The notes: generated by a model from the letters alone, not told the origin. 55,867 nucleotides of DNA from Occallatibacter sp. (GCA_031296305.1 JARLFZ010000014.1:1-55867), one strand, 5' to 3'. Counted from the first letter of the stretch, positions 1-8,655 are shown. Numbers and translations: made by a program.

Positions 1-1367
1 CCCACTCGCGCCAGGATCTGCGCCCGCCTGTCGGTCAGTAGCTTCAGTCGCTTCGTGACTTCGATGAATTCCTTCTTTTCGTCGGGCGTCAGTTCCGTGC
101 CGCCCTGCACTTGCTTGTTCAGCACGTCAAGCCGCGCCTGTACGGGCGGAATCTCGCGGTCGATCAGCTCAGGCTTGATCACCGCATTCTTTTCGCGCCC
201 CGCGGCTATTGCATTGCGGTTGTTTTCTTCCCACACCGGCAGCATGCCCACGTGGCCGAGTTCCACGCGCACGCCGGCCGGCCCGTAATCCCTTTTCACC
301 GCGGCAAACAGCCCGATCATTTCGTCGCGCGGATCACCATTCGAGTCTGGATTCAGGCCGTCCACATAGCTGCGCGACTGGTTCGACAAAAAGTTTCCCA
401 GCGAATAAAAAATCACCGTGTCGCGCCCATCCTGGGTTTTGTAGGTCTCAATGGGCTGCAACACGTGGGGATGCGCCCCCACAATCACCGTCGCTCCTGC
501 CTCGAGCATCTTGTGGGCGATGTCTACGTCCTCGGGTCGCGGCGCGGTTGCGTACTCAACGCCCCAGTGCACCGAAATCACCAGCAGGTCGCATTGTGCC
601 CGCGCGGCTTTTACGGCGGCCAGCACTGTGGCCTCGTCTGCTCCAGACGCACCGCCGGCCTCGCCCGGATAAGGAAAGAAATTCACATGCGGCTGATCGT
701 CCTTGTCGGGATTGCGGCCGCCGTTCAGCCAGCGCGTCATGCCCAGCCAGCCCACCTTGATTCCGTTGGCCTCGGTAATCACGGGCTGCCACGCCGTGGC
801 CGTATTGTCCGATGTGCCGGCAAACAGCAGGCCGATCTCACGCAAGTGCTCGCGGCTTTCTTGAAATCCTGCCCAGCCCTGGTCCATCACGTGGTTGTTG
901 GCAAACGAGACGATCTTGATCCCGCTGGCTTTGAGCGCCTGGGGCAGCTCTACGGGGGCATCGAAGAGGAACGGCTTGGTGCCGTGCGAGTGCGTGGGCG
1001 CCACCGGCGTCTCCATATTCACGAATCCGAAATCCGCACCCTCAAAAACGTCGGCCACATCCGCAAACAGCGCCGCCCATCCCGGCTCGCCATCGCCTGC
1101 CGCCTTGGCCGCCGCGCGCACCGGCTCATGTGGAATCACATCGCCCGCCACGGCAAAACTCACCTGCGCCAGGTCGTGGGGATAGGGCGTGACGGAGGCA
1201 ATGGCGGTGTGGTGGCGAATTGCGTGGGTTCCTGCGGCGACCAGCGCGGCGAGAACAATCATCCCCAGCAGAATCGACGCCTTCGCGTAGACGGAAACCG
1301 AATGGTAGTCAGGCTGTTTCAATGCGCACGATGCCCCCGTTCTTTCTTGAGGGTTATGGCCGTCCAT
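1..1367 (-). CDS. CapA-family metallophosphoesterase-like protein, 3' end cut by window
   Basis: This gene runs off the left edge: the minus-strand frame stays open from ATG 1367 to base 1 (455 codons) with no stop. After a short cytoplasmic N-terminus there is one hydrophobic segment at about residues 35-50 (ASILLGMIVLAALVAAG), so it is probably membrane-anchored with an exported domain. The CapA / poly-gamma-glutamate synthesis signatures follow: FAVAGDVIPHEP, FGFVNMETPV, VSFANNHVMDQG, ISVHWGVEYA and VGAHPHVLQPIE. In this family these residues form a calcineurin-like metal site. The C-terminal part is charged and helical. The substrate is unknown; family members act in polyglutamate capsule formation or as general envelope phosphoesterases. 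No capB or capC gene is visible, so a true capsule role is not supported. Confidence 0.85.
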   Translation of the reverse strand, partial: MDGHNPQERTGASCALKQPDYHSVSVYAKASILLGMIVLAALVAAGTHAIRHHTAIASVTPYPHDLAQVSFAVAGDVIPHEPVRAAAKAAGDGEPGWAALFADVADVFEGADFGFVNMETPVAPTHSHGTKPFLFDAPVELPQALKASGIKIVSFANNHVMDQGWAGFQESREHLREIGLLFAGTSDNTATAWQPVITEANGIKVGWLGMTRWLNGGRNPDKDDQPHVNFFPYPGEAGGASGADEATVLAAVKAARAQCDLLVISVHWGVEYATAPRPEDVDIAHKMLEAGATVIVGAHPHVLQPIETYKTQDGRDTVIFYSLGNFLSNQSRSYVDGLNPDSNGDPRDEMIGLFAAVKRDYGPAGVRVELGHVGMLPVWEENNRNAIAAGREKNAVIKPELIDREIPPVQARLDVLNKQVQGGTELTPDEKKEFIEVTKRLKLLTDRRAQILARV

Positions 1368-1430
1368 TCTCGCGGTCACGCCAATCCCGGTCGGCGACCC
1401 TGAACAAGAATAGCGTGTTCTCGCAATGAA

Positions 1431-1757
1431 TCACCTACCCGGCGGCGCGCCGCGCCCAAATCCAAGCACCTTAATCACGATAGCGGGGGAGACATGGCCG
1501 AAAGACAAGTTCAATAAGTCCTCAGGGCTGGCCTCGATCTTCCACGAGATGTAAACACCGCAATTTAACTGGCACCAGAATGAGGCCGCATCGTCGGGGC
1601 TGAGCGGCTGCCGTGCAGCCGGGAGTGGGTTGTCCTGAAGCGCAAGCAGGAAAGCGCCAACTTCCGCCATGGCATGACGGTCGCCGCGAACCATATCCAG
1701 ACCCTCCTGTTGTATTTCAGGAGGAATGTCGAACAGACAGGACATGCGCCGGATCAT
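1431..1757 (-). CDS. RelE-like putative toxin partnered with an AbrB-type antitoxin
   Basis: This small protein (108 aa from ATG 1757) lies 30 nt behind an AbrB-type antitoxin gene in the same orientation. Its C-terminal half reads FWCQLNCGVYISWKIE and then IVIKVLGFGR, a strand-rich pattern resembling the end of RelE/ParE-fold toxins, where a core strand ends in a glycine-arginine tail. The start is uncertain: TTG 1775 and ATG 1745 are in the same frame, and only ATG 1757 has even a weak AGG upstream. Gene order (antitoxin first, toxin second) and the operator-like repeat upstream of the pair support a toxin-antitoxin role. The assignment is inference from context and a weak fold resemblance; it could also be an unrelated small protein. 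Confidence 0.6.
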   Translation of the reverse strand: MIRRMSCLFDIPPEIQQEGLDMVRGDRHAMAEVGAFLLALQDNPLPAARQPLSPDDAASFWCQLNCGVYISWKIEASPEDLLNLSFGHVSPAIVIKVLGFGRGAPPGR

Positions 1758-1787
1758 AGCACGAACCTGGCGCAATGAAGCTCGGAA

Positions 1788-2123
1788 TCAGCGTTCAGCC
1801 TCTGCCTGTTCCGCCTGCGTCCCGAGGGTCTTCGTGGCCGCGGCAGGCCGCTTCGCCTGCGGAGCTTTGTAGCCGATCTTATCGAGGAAGCTGCTGAGCG
1901 GTGTGGGCGCGCCCCTGGCTCCGCGGCGGGAAAGAAACTTCTCGCGCAGTTCCTCTGGCAGCTCATTGCGCTTCACTGGAATTACCGGATGCAGTTCGAG
2001 GTGATTGTCCTTCATCTCGATAAGGACGTGGCTTCCCTCGCCCAGCCCGTAGTATTCGAGGATGGCCTTGGGAAGGGTCAACTGGCGCTTGGTTCCGATT
2101 TGTGTCATCTGCTGGGCCGGCAT
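1788..2123 (-). CDS. AbrB/SpoVT-MazE family DNA-binding antitoxin-like protein
   Basis: The 111-aa protein begins with a swapped-hairpin AbrB domain, recognisable from IGTKRQLTLPKAILEYYG, then EGSHVLIEMKDNHLELHPV (residues about 6-50). A charged, Ala- and Lys-rich tail follows, the part that in such antitoxins binds the toxin. The start was placed at ATG 2123 because AGGAGG stands six bases before it; the frame is open for 22 more codons upstream, but those codons overlap a promoter-like box and an inverted repeat. The RelE-like gene follows closely, as in type II toxin-antitoxin operons. Binding of the upstream dyad by this protein would give autorepression, which is inferred. Confidence 0.8.
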   Translation of the reverse strand: MPAQQMTQIGTKRQLTLPKAILEYYGLGEGSHVLIEMKDNHLELHPVIPVKRNELPEELREKFLSRRGARGAPTPLSSFLDKIGYKAPQAKRPAAATKTLGTQAEQAEAER

Positions 2124-2144
2124 ATCGACCTCCTGCACATTCTC

Positions 2145-2187
2145 AATATAGCGGAAATGCGGACATTCCGCAATGCGCCATTTCCGC
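2145..2187 (-). promoter_or_regulatory. Promoter and inverted-repeat operator of the antitoxin-toxin pair
   Basis: On the plus strand GCGGAAATG (2151-2159) and CATTTCCGC (2179-2187) form a perfect 9-bp inverted repeat with a 19-bp spacer. Directly next to it, reading minus, is TATATT (2150-2145), a good -10 box about 22 bases before the antitoxin ATG. The repeat therefore covers the region between -12 and about -50, the usual place for an autoregulatory toxin-antitoxin operator. Binding by the AbrB-type protein is an inference. Confidence 0.55.
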
Positions 2188-2281
2188 ATGGAAGGCAGGC
2201 CACCCTGGAAGAATTACTCTAAACATAACATAATAAAAACGATGCAAGCAGTCGCGCGGTAATCTACCACTGGCCGATCGA

Positions 2282-2557
2282 CTATTCTGCGAACCGCAGC
2301 AAAATCTGTAAAAGGAAACCCGCCACAAGAAGAATGGCGCCATAGAAGGCTCGCCTCACCGAATTCAGTGCGTCTCGCCACTCTTTGTCGGTGAGATTGA
2401 GCTTTGGGAAAGTCCTGCGAAACTCGTCGCTGACACGTTTACTTTTGAGGTCGCGGAGACGGTAGAAGGCGTCCCAGGCCAGAAATGCGCCGCCCAGAAA
2501 CGTTAGGAAGTCTGCAAGGATCCCCAAGATAAAGCGGTGATCGGTAACCCAGCTCAT
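2282..2557 (-). CDS. Small two-helix membrane protein of unknown function
   Basis: A 91-aa protein with two predicted membrane helices: one near the start (FILGILADFLTFLGGAFLAW) and one at the C-terminus (FYGAILLVAGFLLQILL). A basic and acidic cytoplasmic stretch rich in Lys, Arg and Glu lies between them. ATG 2557 was chosen; the frame continues upstream to TTG 2599, but that N-terminus looks unnatural and no ribosome-binding site is clear for either. I recognise no family. It stands alone between the antitoxin-toxin pair and the divergent pilus operon, about 170 bp from pilC. Reading both membrane segments in one frame argues for a real gene. Confidence 0.6.
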   Translation of the reverse strand: MSWVTDHRFILGILADFLTFLGGAFLAWDAFYRLRDLKSKRVSDEFRRTFPKLNLTDKEWRDALNSVRRAFYGAILLVAGFLLQILLRFAE

Positions 2558-2725
2558 GCCAGAATATAGCGCGGAACCAGCCGCGGCGTGAATCCGCAAG
2601 ATGCCGCGAGCGTGGCCGGGGCGTTTGTCGTCTTTTATTCAGGTGGTTAGCTGTTACCCTGAGTTCTGGGAGAAAGCGCGAGTAAAGTTCTGCCGGTAGC
2701 CGGCAGAAGCAGAGCAAGCGGAGCT

Positions 2726-3919
2726 ATGGCAGAGTTCGTGATCAAACTGGCCGATGAACGCGGCCGCGTGCAGGAGCAGGTGCAGACCGCGGCCACGGCG
2801 GAAGAACTGCGAAACCGCTTCGTCCACGCGGGTTATCACGTCTTTTCGGTTCGGGCCCGCGGCGCCATCGGTCGCGGCCGCCGCAAGGTCAAGCTCGAGC
2901 CCTTTCTGATCTTCAATTCGCAGTTCCTCACCCTCATCCGCGCCGGCCTGCCCATCCTGAGCTCGCTGGAGATGCTTGGCAAGATCCAGAAGAATGCCGC
3001 CTTCGCCGGCCAGTTGGAAGACGTGGCTGCGCGGGTCAAGACCGGCGAGGCGCTTTCCGCCGCCTTCGAGGCGCAGAGCGGTTTTCCGCTGATGTACACC
3101 ACCACGCTCCTGGCCGGCGAGCGCTCCGGCAACCTGTCCGAAGTTCTGGATCGCTATGTGAGCTTCCAGAAAGTCGCCCTCACGCTGCGCAAAAAGCTGA
3201 TCGGCTCACTCATCTATCCCACGGTGCTGATCACCCTGGTGTGCGCGCTGCTCATCTTCATGTTCACGGTAGTGGTGCCGCAATTTGCCCTGCTCTACGA
3301 CCAGCTCGGCAACAAATTGCCGGCTCTCACCATGGCCCTACTCAGCTTCGGCACGTGGATGCGGCACTACATCCTGTGGCTGGTGCTTATTGTGGTCGCC
3401 GTCGCGGTCATCCTCTATCGCTTCACTCTCACGGAGCGCGGCAAGGACTTTGCAGACGGCGTGCGCATTCGACTTCCCATCCTCGGCAAAATCTGGCTCA
3501 AGTATCAGGTGGCGCTGTTCGCGCGGACGCTCTCCACGCTGCTCACGGGCGGTCTGCCGCTGGTGCCTTCGCTGGAGACGGCCTCGCGCTCCATCTCCTC
3601 GCGTCGCGTGTCTCGGGCTGTGCAAACGTCAGTGGGCACGGTGCGCGAGGGCAAAAGCCTCGCCGATTCGCTCGCCAAAACCGGTATCTTTCCCGACCTG
3701 GCTACGGAGATGATCACCGTGGGCGAGCAAACCGGCGCGCTGCCGCAAATGCTCAACTCCATGTCGGAATTTTTCGAGGAGGACGTGGCCACGGCCCTCG
3801 CCGCAGCTCTCGCGCTCATTGAGCCGGCGATCCTCATCGTCATGGGAGTCGTGGTCGTCTTTATTTTGATTTCGCTTTACCTGCCCATTTTTTCGCTTGG
3901 GCAGTCGACCGGAATGTAG
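2726..3919 (+). CDS. pilC: Type IV pilus / type II secretion inner-membrane platform protein PilC/GspF
   Basis: The 397-aa protein has the two GspF domains of the platform on which the assembly ATPase acts. The first follows a basic N-terminal region (LIFNSQFLTLIRAGLPILSS, about residues 58-77) and the second starts near ARTLSTLLTGGLPLVPSLE. Three long hydrophobic segments are visible, one after each half (LIYPTVLITLVCALLIFMF and YILWLVLIVVAVAVILY) and the C-terminal AILIVMGVVVVFILISLY. Length and layout match the family. It opens an operon running with pilB, pilMNOP and a pseudopilin. Its stop codon TAG forms part of the AGGAGG that serves the next gene, so the two are translationally coupled. 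PilC and GspF cannot be separated by sequence alone; the PilM-P neighbours favour the pilus name. Confidence 0.93.
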   Translation: MAEFVIKLADERGRVQEQVQTAATAEELRNRFVHAGYHVFSVRARGAIGRGRRKVKLEPFLIFNSQFLTLIRAGLPILSSLEMLGKIQKNAAFAGQLEDVAARVKTGEALSAAFEAQSGFPLMYTTTLLAGERSGNLSEVLDRYVSFQKVALTLRKKLIGSLIYPTVLITLVCALLIFMFTVVVPQFALLYDQLGNKLPALTMALLSFGTWMRHYILWLVLIVVAVAVILYRFTLTERGKDFADGVRIRLPILGKIWLKYQVALFARTLSTLLTGGLPLVPSLETASRSISSRRVSRAVQTSVGTVREGKSLADSLAKTGIFPDLATEMITVGEQTGALPQMLNSMSEFFEEDVATALAAALALIEPAILIVMGVVVVFILISLYLPIFSLGQSTGM

Positions 3920-3931
3920 GAGGTTGTTCGC

Positions 3932-5581
3932 ATGCCCGAGACCAACGTGCTGCCCATGCCCACGCCCTTGCCTATTCCTGGGACTGTTGACGAACGTGCC
4001 CAGGCTGAAGCCCTGGCGCGCCGCTACCATGCCGAATTCGTCGACCTGAAGAACTTCAAGATTCAGCACGAGCTGCTGCGCACCGTGCCGGTCGAGCTCA
4101 TGTTCCGCTACAACTTCGTGCCCATCGAGCAGACCCCCGATGCGCTGGTGATTGCCGTCAGCGACCCTTCGCGCCTTATGGTCGTGGACGAAATTGCTGG
4201 CCTGCTTAGCGCGCGCATCGTGGCCCGCGTGGCGACGCTGTCACAGATAACGGATCTGCTCAAGAAGACCGAGCAGTCGCAACGCGTGCTCGACGAGGCC
4301 AGCGAAGGCCTCACGTTCGATGTGCTCACGGGCGACGATAACTCCGACGAAAACATCTCCATCGAAAAGCTCACCAGCGAGGCTGAGGACATCAGCCCTA
4401 TCATCCGCCTGGTCGACACCACAATTTTTACCGCGCTCGAGCGCCGCGCCTCCGACATTCATATCGAAAGCTACGACGATTCGGTACACGTCAAATACCG
4501 CATCGACGGCGTGTTGCAGGAGGCCATGGCGCCCATCGCCCGCGAACACCACGGCACCATTCTCGGCCGCATCAAGATCATGAGCGAGCTCGACATCGCG
4601 GAGAAACGTGTGCCCCAGGACGGCCGTTTCCGCGTGCGCTACAAGAACCGCCTCATCGATTTCCGCGTTTCGATCATGCCTACGATCTACGGCGAGAATG
4701 CCGTGCTCCGCGTGCTCGACAAGGAGTCAATGAGCGAGAAGTTCAAGCACCTCACGCTTGACGTGGTTGGTTTCGCCGAAGAAGACCTGCGCCGTTTCCG
4801 GCGCTACATTCGCGAGCCCTACGGCATGGTGCTGGTCACCGGCCCCACCGGCTCGGGCAAAACCACCACCCTCTACGCCGCGCTAAACGAGATCAAGAGC
4901 GACGAAGACAAGATCATCACCATCGAAGATCCGGTGGAGTACCAGATTCGCGGCATCACGCAGATCCCGGTCAACGAGAAGAAGGGTCTCACCTTCGCCC
5001 GCGGACTGCGCTCCATTCTGCGCCACGACCCTGACAAAATTCTGGTGGGCGAGATTCGCGACCAGGAAACCGCACAGATCGCCATCAACTCCGCGCTCAC
5101 CGGGCATCTGGTCTTTACGACCGTCCACGCCAACAACGTGGTCGACGTGCTGGGCCGCTTTCTGAACATGGGCGTCGAGGCCTACAACTTCGTCTCTGCA
5201 CTGAACTGCATCCTGGCGCAGCGCCTGGTGCGCACCGTGTGCGAGTATTGCGCGCACACGGTTCATCACGACGACGAGCTATTGATCGCGAGCGGCATGG
5301 ATCCCGCCGAGTGGCGCGACTTCGACTTCCGCGAAGGCACGGGCTGCATAGAATGCGGCGGCACCGGTTACCGCGGCCGCACCGCCATCCACGAGCTGCT
5401 CGACCTGACCGACACGATCCGCGAGATTATTCTTGCCAAGAAGCCCACGTCGGAGATTCGCAGGCAGGCGCAAAAGGAGGGCATGAGCTTTCTGCGCGAG
5501 TCCGCCATCGAGCGCGTGCGCCGCGGAATTACTTCACTCAAAGAGATCAACAAGGTTACATTTATTGAGGCGTCGCGATAA
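3932..5581 (+). CDS. pilB: Pilus assembly / secretion ATPase PilB/GspE
   Basis: The 549-aa hexameric ATPase powers pilin polymerisation from the cytoplasm. The N-terminal GspE domain (residues about 15-130, with VPVELMFRYNFVPI) is followed by the catalytic half: Walker A GPTGSGKTTTLY near residue 305, the Asp box ITIEDPVEYQI near 330, Walker B ILVGEIRDQETA near 370 and the His box TVHANN near 397. A tetracysteine zinc motif (CEYC near 437, then CIECGGTGYRGR near 472) marks the assembly type rather than the retraction ATPase PilT. AGGAGG lies eight bases before ATG 3932 and overlaps the pilC stop. The 3' end is followed by a short degenerate repeat tract before pilM. Confidence 0.95.
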   Translation: MPETNVLPMPTPLPIPGTVDERAQAEALARRYHAEFVDLKNFKIQHELLRTVPVELMFRYNFVPIEQTPDALVIAVSDPSRLMVVDEIAGLLSARIVARVATLSQITDLLKKTEQSQRVLDEASEGLTFDVLTGDDNSDENISIEKLTSEAEDISPIIRLVDTTIFTALERRASDIHIESYDDSVHVKYRIDGVLQEAMAPIAREHHGTILGRIKIMSELDIAEKRVPQDGRFRVRYKNRLIDFRVSIMPTIYGENAVLRVLDKESMSEKFKHLTLDVVGFAEEDLRRFRRYIREPYGMVLVTGPTGSGKTTTLYAALNEIKSDEDKIITIEDPVEYQIRGITQIPVNEKKGLTFARGLRSILRHDPDKILVGEIRDQETAQIAINSALTGHLVFTTVHANNVVDVLGRFLNMGVEAYNFVSALNCILAQRLVRTVCEYCAHTVHHDDELLIASGMDPAEWRDFDFREGTGCIECGGTGYRGRTAIHELLDLTDTIREIILAKKPTSEIRRQAQKEGMSFLRESAIERVRRGITSLKEINKVTFIEASR

Positions 5582-5583
5582 GG

Positions 5584-5635
5584 CAGGGACCAAGGGAACA
5601 AGGCAACGAAAAAACAGGGACTAAGGGACTAGGGA
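5584..5635 (+). repeat. Degenerate AGGGACT-type short tandem repeat tract
   Basis: The gap between pilB and pilM is filled by GGGAC/GGGAA units: AGGGACCAAGGGAACAAGG, and after a short A-rich stretch AGGGACTAAGGGACTAGGG. The unit length is seven to eight bases. Similar tracts with other units occur at 8656, 21840, 23731 and 40542. Confidence 0.7.
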
Positions 5636-5644
5636 AGACGAAAG

Positions 5645-6583
5645 ATGAGTTCGATTTTCAAGAAGAATGCGGTGGGGAGTCAGTCGGGCGGGCGTCCGCG
5701 GGCTGCGGTTGAGCTCTCGGCAGAAGGCGTTCTTGCCGCCGCGCTCCCTGCGGCAGGCTCGCGGCGCGGCGCATCGGCAGCAGGCTGCGTCTACGCCTTC
5801 GCTCCGCTGCCGCCCGGCCTTTTGGTTCCCAGCCTGGACGAACCCAACTTGCGCGAGCCCGAAGCTGTGGCGTTGGCCATTCGTTTGGCGCTCTCCGAGG
5901 TTGCGCCGCGCACCCGCGCTGTTACATTGGTGCTGCCCGACACGCTGGTCCGCGTTTTCGTGCTCGACTTCGATTCCATGCCTGCCAAAGCGTCTGAAGC
6001 CGTCTCCGTGGTGCGCTTCCGCCTGCGCAAAATGGTTCCCTTCGATGTGGAACCCGCCGGCGTCAGTTGCCAGATACTCGCGCAGAACGAGTCGGAGTGC
6101 AGAGTGCTGGCCGCTGTCGTGCCCGGACCCATCCTCGCAGAGTACGAAAAAGCCGTCCGCGATGCGGGCTACGAACCCGGCGCTGTTATCTCTTCAACCC
6201 TGGCCGCGCTGGAAGCGGCTGATGCCACCGAAGGCATGCTGGCTGCGAACCTGAGTGCAAGCACCATGACCACGGCTGTCACCAGCGGCCAGGATCTGCT
6301 CCTCTATCGCACTCTGGACTTGCCTCCCGATCCCGCATCGCGCGCCGCGGAGATTGCGCGCGCGATTGCCGTCGCCGCCGCGTACTTTGAAGACAAGCTT
6401 GGCGCGCCCCCGCGGCGTTTGTACTACGCGGGCATCGAGAGTCCCGCGGAGTTTGCGGCGTCCGTGGGCGACGCGGAAATAGAAGTCGTGGCATGGGCCG
6501 AGCGGCCTGAAGAAGGCGCCCTGACGGCCCTGCCACAAACCAGTTTTGCCGGCGTCACAGGCGCGCTGGCGGGAGCCAGCTAG
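5645..6583 (+). CDS. PilM/GspL-like actin-fold pilus assembly protein
   Basis: The 312-aa protein occupies the PilM position, directly before PilN. It shows the alternating strand and helix pattern of the actin-like PilM/GspL cytoplasmic domain: AVELSAEGVLAAAL near the start, VTLVLPDTLVRVFVLDFDSM around residue 98, SVVRFRLRKMVPFDVEPAGV around 122 (a PilM-like helix and strand), then the C-terminal half with ALEAADA and RRLYYAGIESPAEF. It lacks any transmembrane helix, as expected for a cytoplasmic PilM that binds the N-terminus of PilN. Canonical PilM is about 350 aa, so this is short and divergent; nucleotide-binding motifs are weak. The role rests as much on gene order as on sequence. Confidence 0.75.
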   Translation: MSSIFKKNAVGSQSGGRPRAAVELSAEGVLAAALPAAGSRRGASAAGCVYAFAPLPPGLLVPSLDEPNLREPEAVALAIRLALSEVAPRTRAVTLVLPDTLVRVFVLDFDSMPAKASEAVSVVRFRLRKMVPFDVEPAGVSCQILAQNESECRVLAAVVPGPILAEYEKAVRDAGYEPGAVISSTLAALEAADATEGMLAANLSASTMTTAVTSGQDLLLYRTLDLPPDPASRAAEIARAIAVAAAYFEDKLGAPPRRLYYAGIESPAEFAASVGDAEIEVVAWAERPEEGALTALPQTSFAGVTGALAGAS

Positions 6584-6587
6584 ATCG

Positions 6588-7379
6588 ATGAGAATCACAC
6601 TCAATCTCGCCACGCGCCCCTTCACCGATCTCGGCCCGGCCATCAAACGCCTCCGCATCGGCATGGGCGTTCTCGCTGCACTTTGCCTGCTCTTTGTGCT
6701 GGGGCTGCACCTGTTCGACAGCCAGGCGGCGGAGGCCCGCGCCCGCGAACACTCCCTCGATGGCGACCTCGCGCGCGTCGAGGCCGAGCTCCAGCACGAT
6801 CAGGACATGATGCGCCAGCCCGCCAACGCGCAGATTCTTACGCAGGCCAAATTCCTGAATGAACGCTTCGACGAGAAGGCCTTCTCGTGGACCCTCGCCA
6901 TGGAAGCCATGGAAACCGTGCTTCCCGCGGGCCTTCAGGTCACCTCGATCGAGCCGCAGCGCAGCAAGGACGGTCACATCAATGTGCAACTCCGCGTCCT
7001 TGGCCCCCACGATCGCTCCGTTGACCTGGTGCGCAACCTCGAGCACTCGCGCCGCTTCCTTGAGCCGCGCATTGAGAACGAAAGCGCCGAGAACAGCAGC
7101 AACTCCAGCCAGCAACTGGGGCCTGTCAGCGCCACCAATCGCTTTGAGTTCGAGCTGTTCGCCGATTACAATCCGCCCACGCCTGAAGAACGCGGGGCTC
7201 TGAGAAATGTATCGGCGACAAAGGCATCGTCGCAAAACGCGGCACCCCATCGCGCATCGTCCGCGCCGGGTTCGCGCGTTGATCCCGCACCTCCGCGGCA
7301 ACGCGGACGCGGACCCTACACAGGGCCCGCGCAGTTGCCATCTCATCCGGCACCCGCTGCGAACGGAGGCCCGCAATGA
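6588..7379 (+). CDS. pilN: PilN-like pilus assembly membrane protein
   Basis: A 263-aa bitopic inner-membrane protein. The start MRITLNLATRPF carries the short conserved tail (INLA.R pattern) by which PilN binds PilM. One transmembrane helix follows at about residues 23-42 (MGVLAALCLLFVLGLHLF), then a coiled-coil region rich in Arg and Glu and a ferredoxin-like periplasmic fold (MEAMETVLPAGLQVTSIEPQ). ATG 6588 was preferred over upstream starts because it lies four bases after the preceding stop and restores the conserved N-terminus. The C-terminal 60 residues are Pro-, Ala- and Ser-rich and look disordered. Its stop overlaps the next start (ATGA). Confidence 0.85.
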   Translation: MRITLNLATRPFTDLGPAIKRLRIGMGVLAALCLLFVLGLHLFDSQAAEARAREHSLDGDLARVEAELQHDQDMMRQPANAQILTQAKFLNERFDEKAFSWTLAMEAMETVLPAGLQVTSIEPQRSKDGHINVQLRVLGPHDRSVDLVRNLEHSRRFLEPRIENESAENSSNSSQQLGPVSATNRFEFELFADYNPPTPEERGALRNVSATKASSQNAAPHRASSAPGSRVDPAPPRQRGRGPYTGPAQLPSHPAPAANGGPQ

Positions 7380-8029
7380 GCGCGACGCATTCCTCCACTA
7401 CGTGGCGCGAGCATCTCGCCTCTCCGCTCACATGGCATTGGGCTGGCTTCGTTCTGCTATTCGCCTTGGCCGTGGGGCTGGCCATCCGTCTCGGTCTCGA
7501 CTGGACTGTGATGGACAGCCACTCCAGCGAGGTCCTCGCCGACAAGCAGATCCAGTTGCGGGCACTGGAAATTCAAACGCTCCCACTGCGCGGCCTGGAT
7601 CAACGCGTGGAGAAAACCCGCGAGCAATTAAACGACTTTTACCAGAAGCGCATCCCGCCCAACTACTCCTCGATTGACGCGCGCATCGTGGAGTTGTACG
7701 TCGCTTCGGGCGTGCGCCTTACGCGCGTGCAATACACGCAGGGCGATCCCGGTCCGGGCCTGACGGAAATCAGCATGGACGCCAGCATCAGCGGCAACTA
7801 TCCCGCCATGATGCACTTCATCAACAGCCTCGAGCGCGATCCCATGTTTTTCATCATTCGCACGATGGCTCTCACCGGCCAGCAAGGCGGCCAGGTCAAT
7901 CTTCGCCTGCGCGTTTCCACCTGGCTGCGCCCCGCCGACGTACCCAGCGGCCTGCCGGCTACCCCTGTTGAAGCTCCGCTCCAAGATCAAAAGGTGCCCA
8001 CGGCACCGCCCAGCAAGGAGGGCGAATAA
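7376..8029 (+). CDS. pilO: PilO-like pilus assembly membrane protein
   Basis: The 217-aa protein starts inside the pilN stop (ATGA overlap), so the pair is translationally coupled. A single membrane helix at about residues 22-40 (GFVLLFALAVGLAIRLGL) is followed by a coiled coil (VLADKQIQLRALEIQT) and a periplasmic domain with the pattern YPAMMHFINSLERDPMFFII, typical of PilO and GspM ferredoxin-like folds. PilN and PilO heterodimerise in the periplasm and link PilM to PilP. The C-terminal tail is Pro-rich. Confidence 0.85.
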   Translation: MSATHSSTTWREHLASPLTWHWAGFVLLFALAVGLAIRLGLDWTVMDSHSSEVLADKQIQLRALEIQTLPLRGLDQRVEKTREQLNDFYQKRIPPNYSSIDARIVELYVASGVRLTRVQYTQGDPGPGLTEISMDASISGNYPAMMHFINSLERDPMFFIIRTMALTGQQGGQVNLRLRVSTWLRPADVPSGLPATPVEAPLQDQKVPTAPPSKEGE

Positions 8030-8030
8030 C

Positions 8031-8648
8031 ATGGCCCTCGCTCTCGGTCTTGAAAACAAGCGCAAGGTGTTTCTCGCTATCGCGCTCTTCGCAGTTCTCA
8101 TCGGCGTGATCGTGTGGTTCTTCTCCGGCTCAACTGCGCCGCCTCCGTCTGCGGCCTCGCAAACCACGCCGGCGCAAACCGAGATCCCGAATGGCCCCGC
8201 CGCAACCAGCAAACCTGCCGCGGGCGGCGGAGAAGCACAGAGGCTCTCGAACGCGGGCATCGATCCCTCGCTGCACTTTGACAAGCTGGCGCAAAGCGAA
8301 GACGTGCGCTACGAGGGCAGCGGCCGCAACATATTTTCAGCCGATTCCGCGCCGGCCATCATCCCTACCCCGCTCAAGAGCGCGCGCAACACGCCGAACG
8401 GCACCGCGGCCCCGGTCGTGCCCGCGGCGCCCAAGCCGCCCGATATCGAAATTAAATATTTTGGCTACGAGCAGGACCAGGACAAATCGTTCCGCGCCTT
8501 CTTCGTCCATGGCGACGACATCTTCATCGCCCGCACGGGAGAGATCGTCGACCACCGCTACAAGGTCGGCGCGATACATCCCCTCAGTGTCGAGGTCACG
8601 GATCTGGCCTACAACAACACGCAGATGCTGGCGTTGTCGCAGTTCTAA
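8031..8648 (+). CDS. PilP-like pilus assembly protein
   Basis: ATG 8031 follows the pilO stop by one base, giving 205 aa. One membrane helix lies at residues 15-33 (FLAIALFAVLIGVIVWFF), then a Pro/Ala-rich linker, then a small beta domain ending in the pattern IEIKYFGYEQDQDKSFRAFF, VHGDDIFIARTGEIV and YKVGAIHPLSVEVTDL. That beta-rich C-terminus resembles the homology region of PilP and GspC, which contacts the secretin. Classical PilP is a lipoprotein; here a membrane helix replaces the lipobox, so it is closer in layout to GspC. An open frame extends upstream into pilO and was not used. Confidence 0.75.
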   Translation: MALALGLENKRKVFLAIALFAVLIGVIVWFFSGSTAPPPSAASQTTPAQTEIPNGPAATSKPAAGGGEAQRLSNAGIDPSLHFDKLAQSEDVRYEGSGRNIFSADSAPAIIPTPLKSARNTPNGTAAPVVPAAPKPPDIEIKYFGYEQDQDKSFRAFFVHGDDIFIARTGEIVDHRYKVGAIHPLSVEVTDLAYNNTQMLALSQF

Positions 8649-8655
8649 AAAAGAC

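Noticed and set aside
111..1403. A 430-codon plus-strand frame at the left edge
   Set aside because: The minus strand encodes CapA motifs in order through the same region, so the plus-strand frame is a shadow.
6555..7376. A 273-codon minus-strand frame opposite pilN
   Set aside because: Complement of the Ala- and Arg-rich coding strand; no start signal and no motif.
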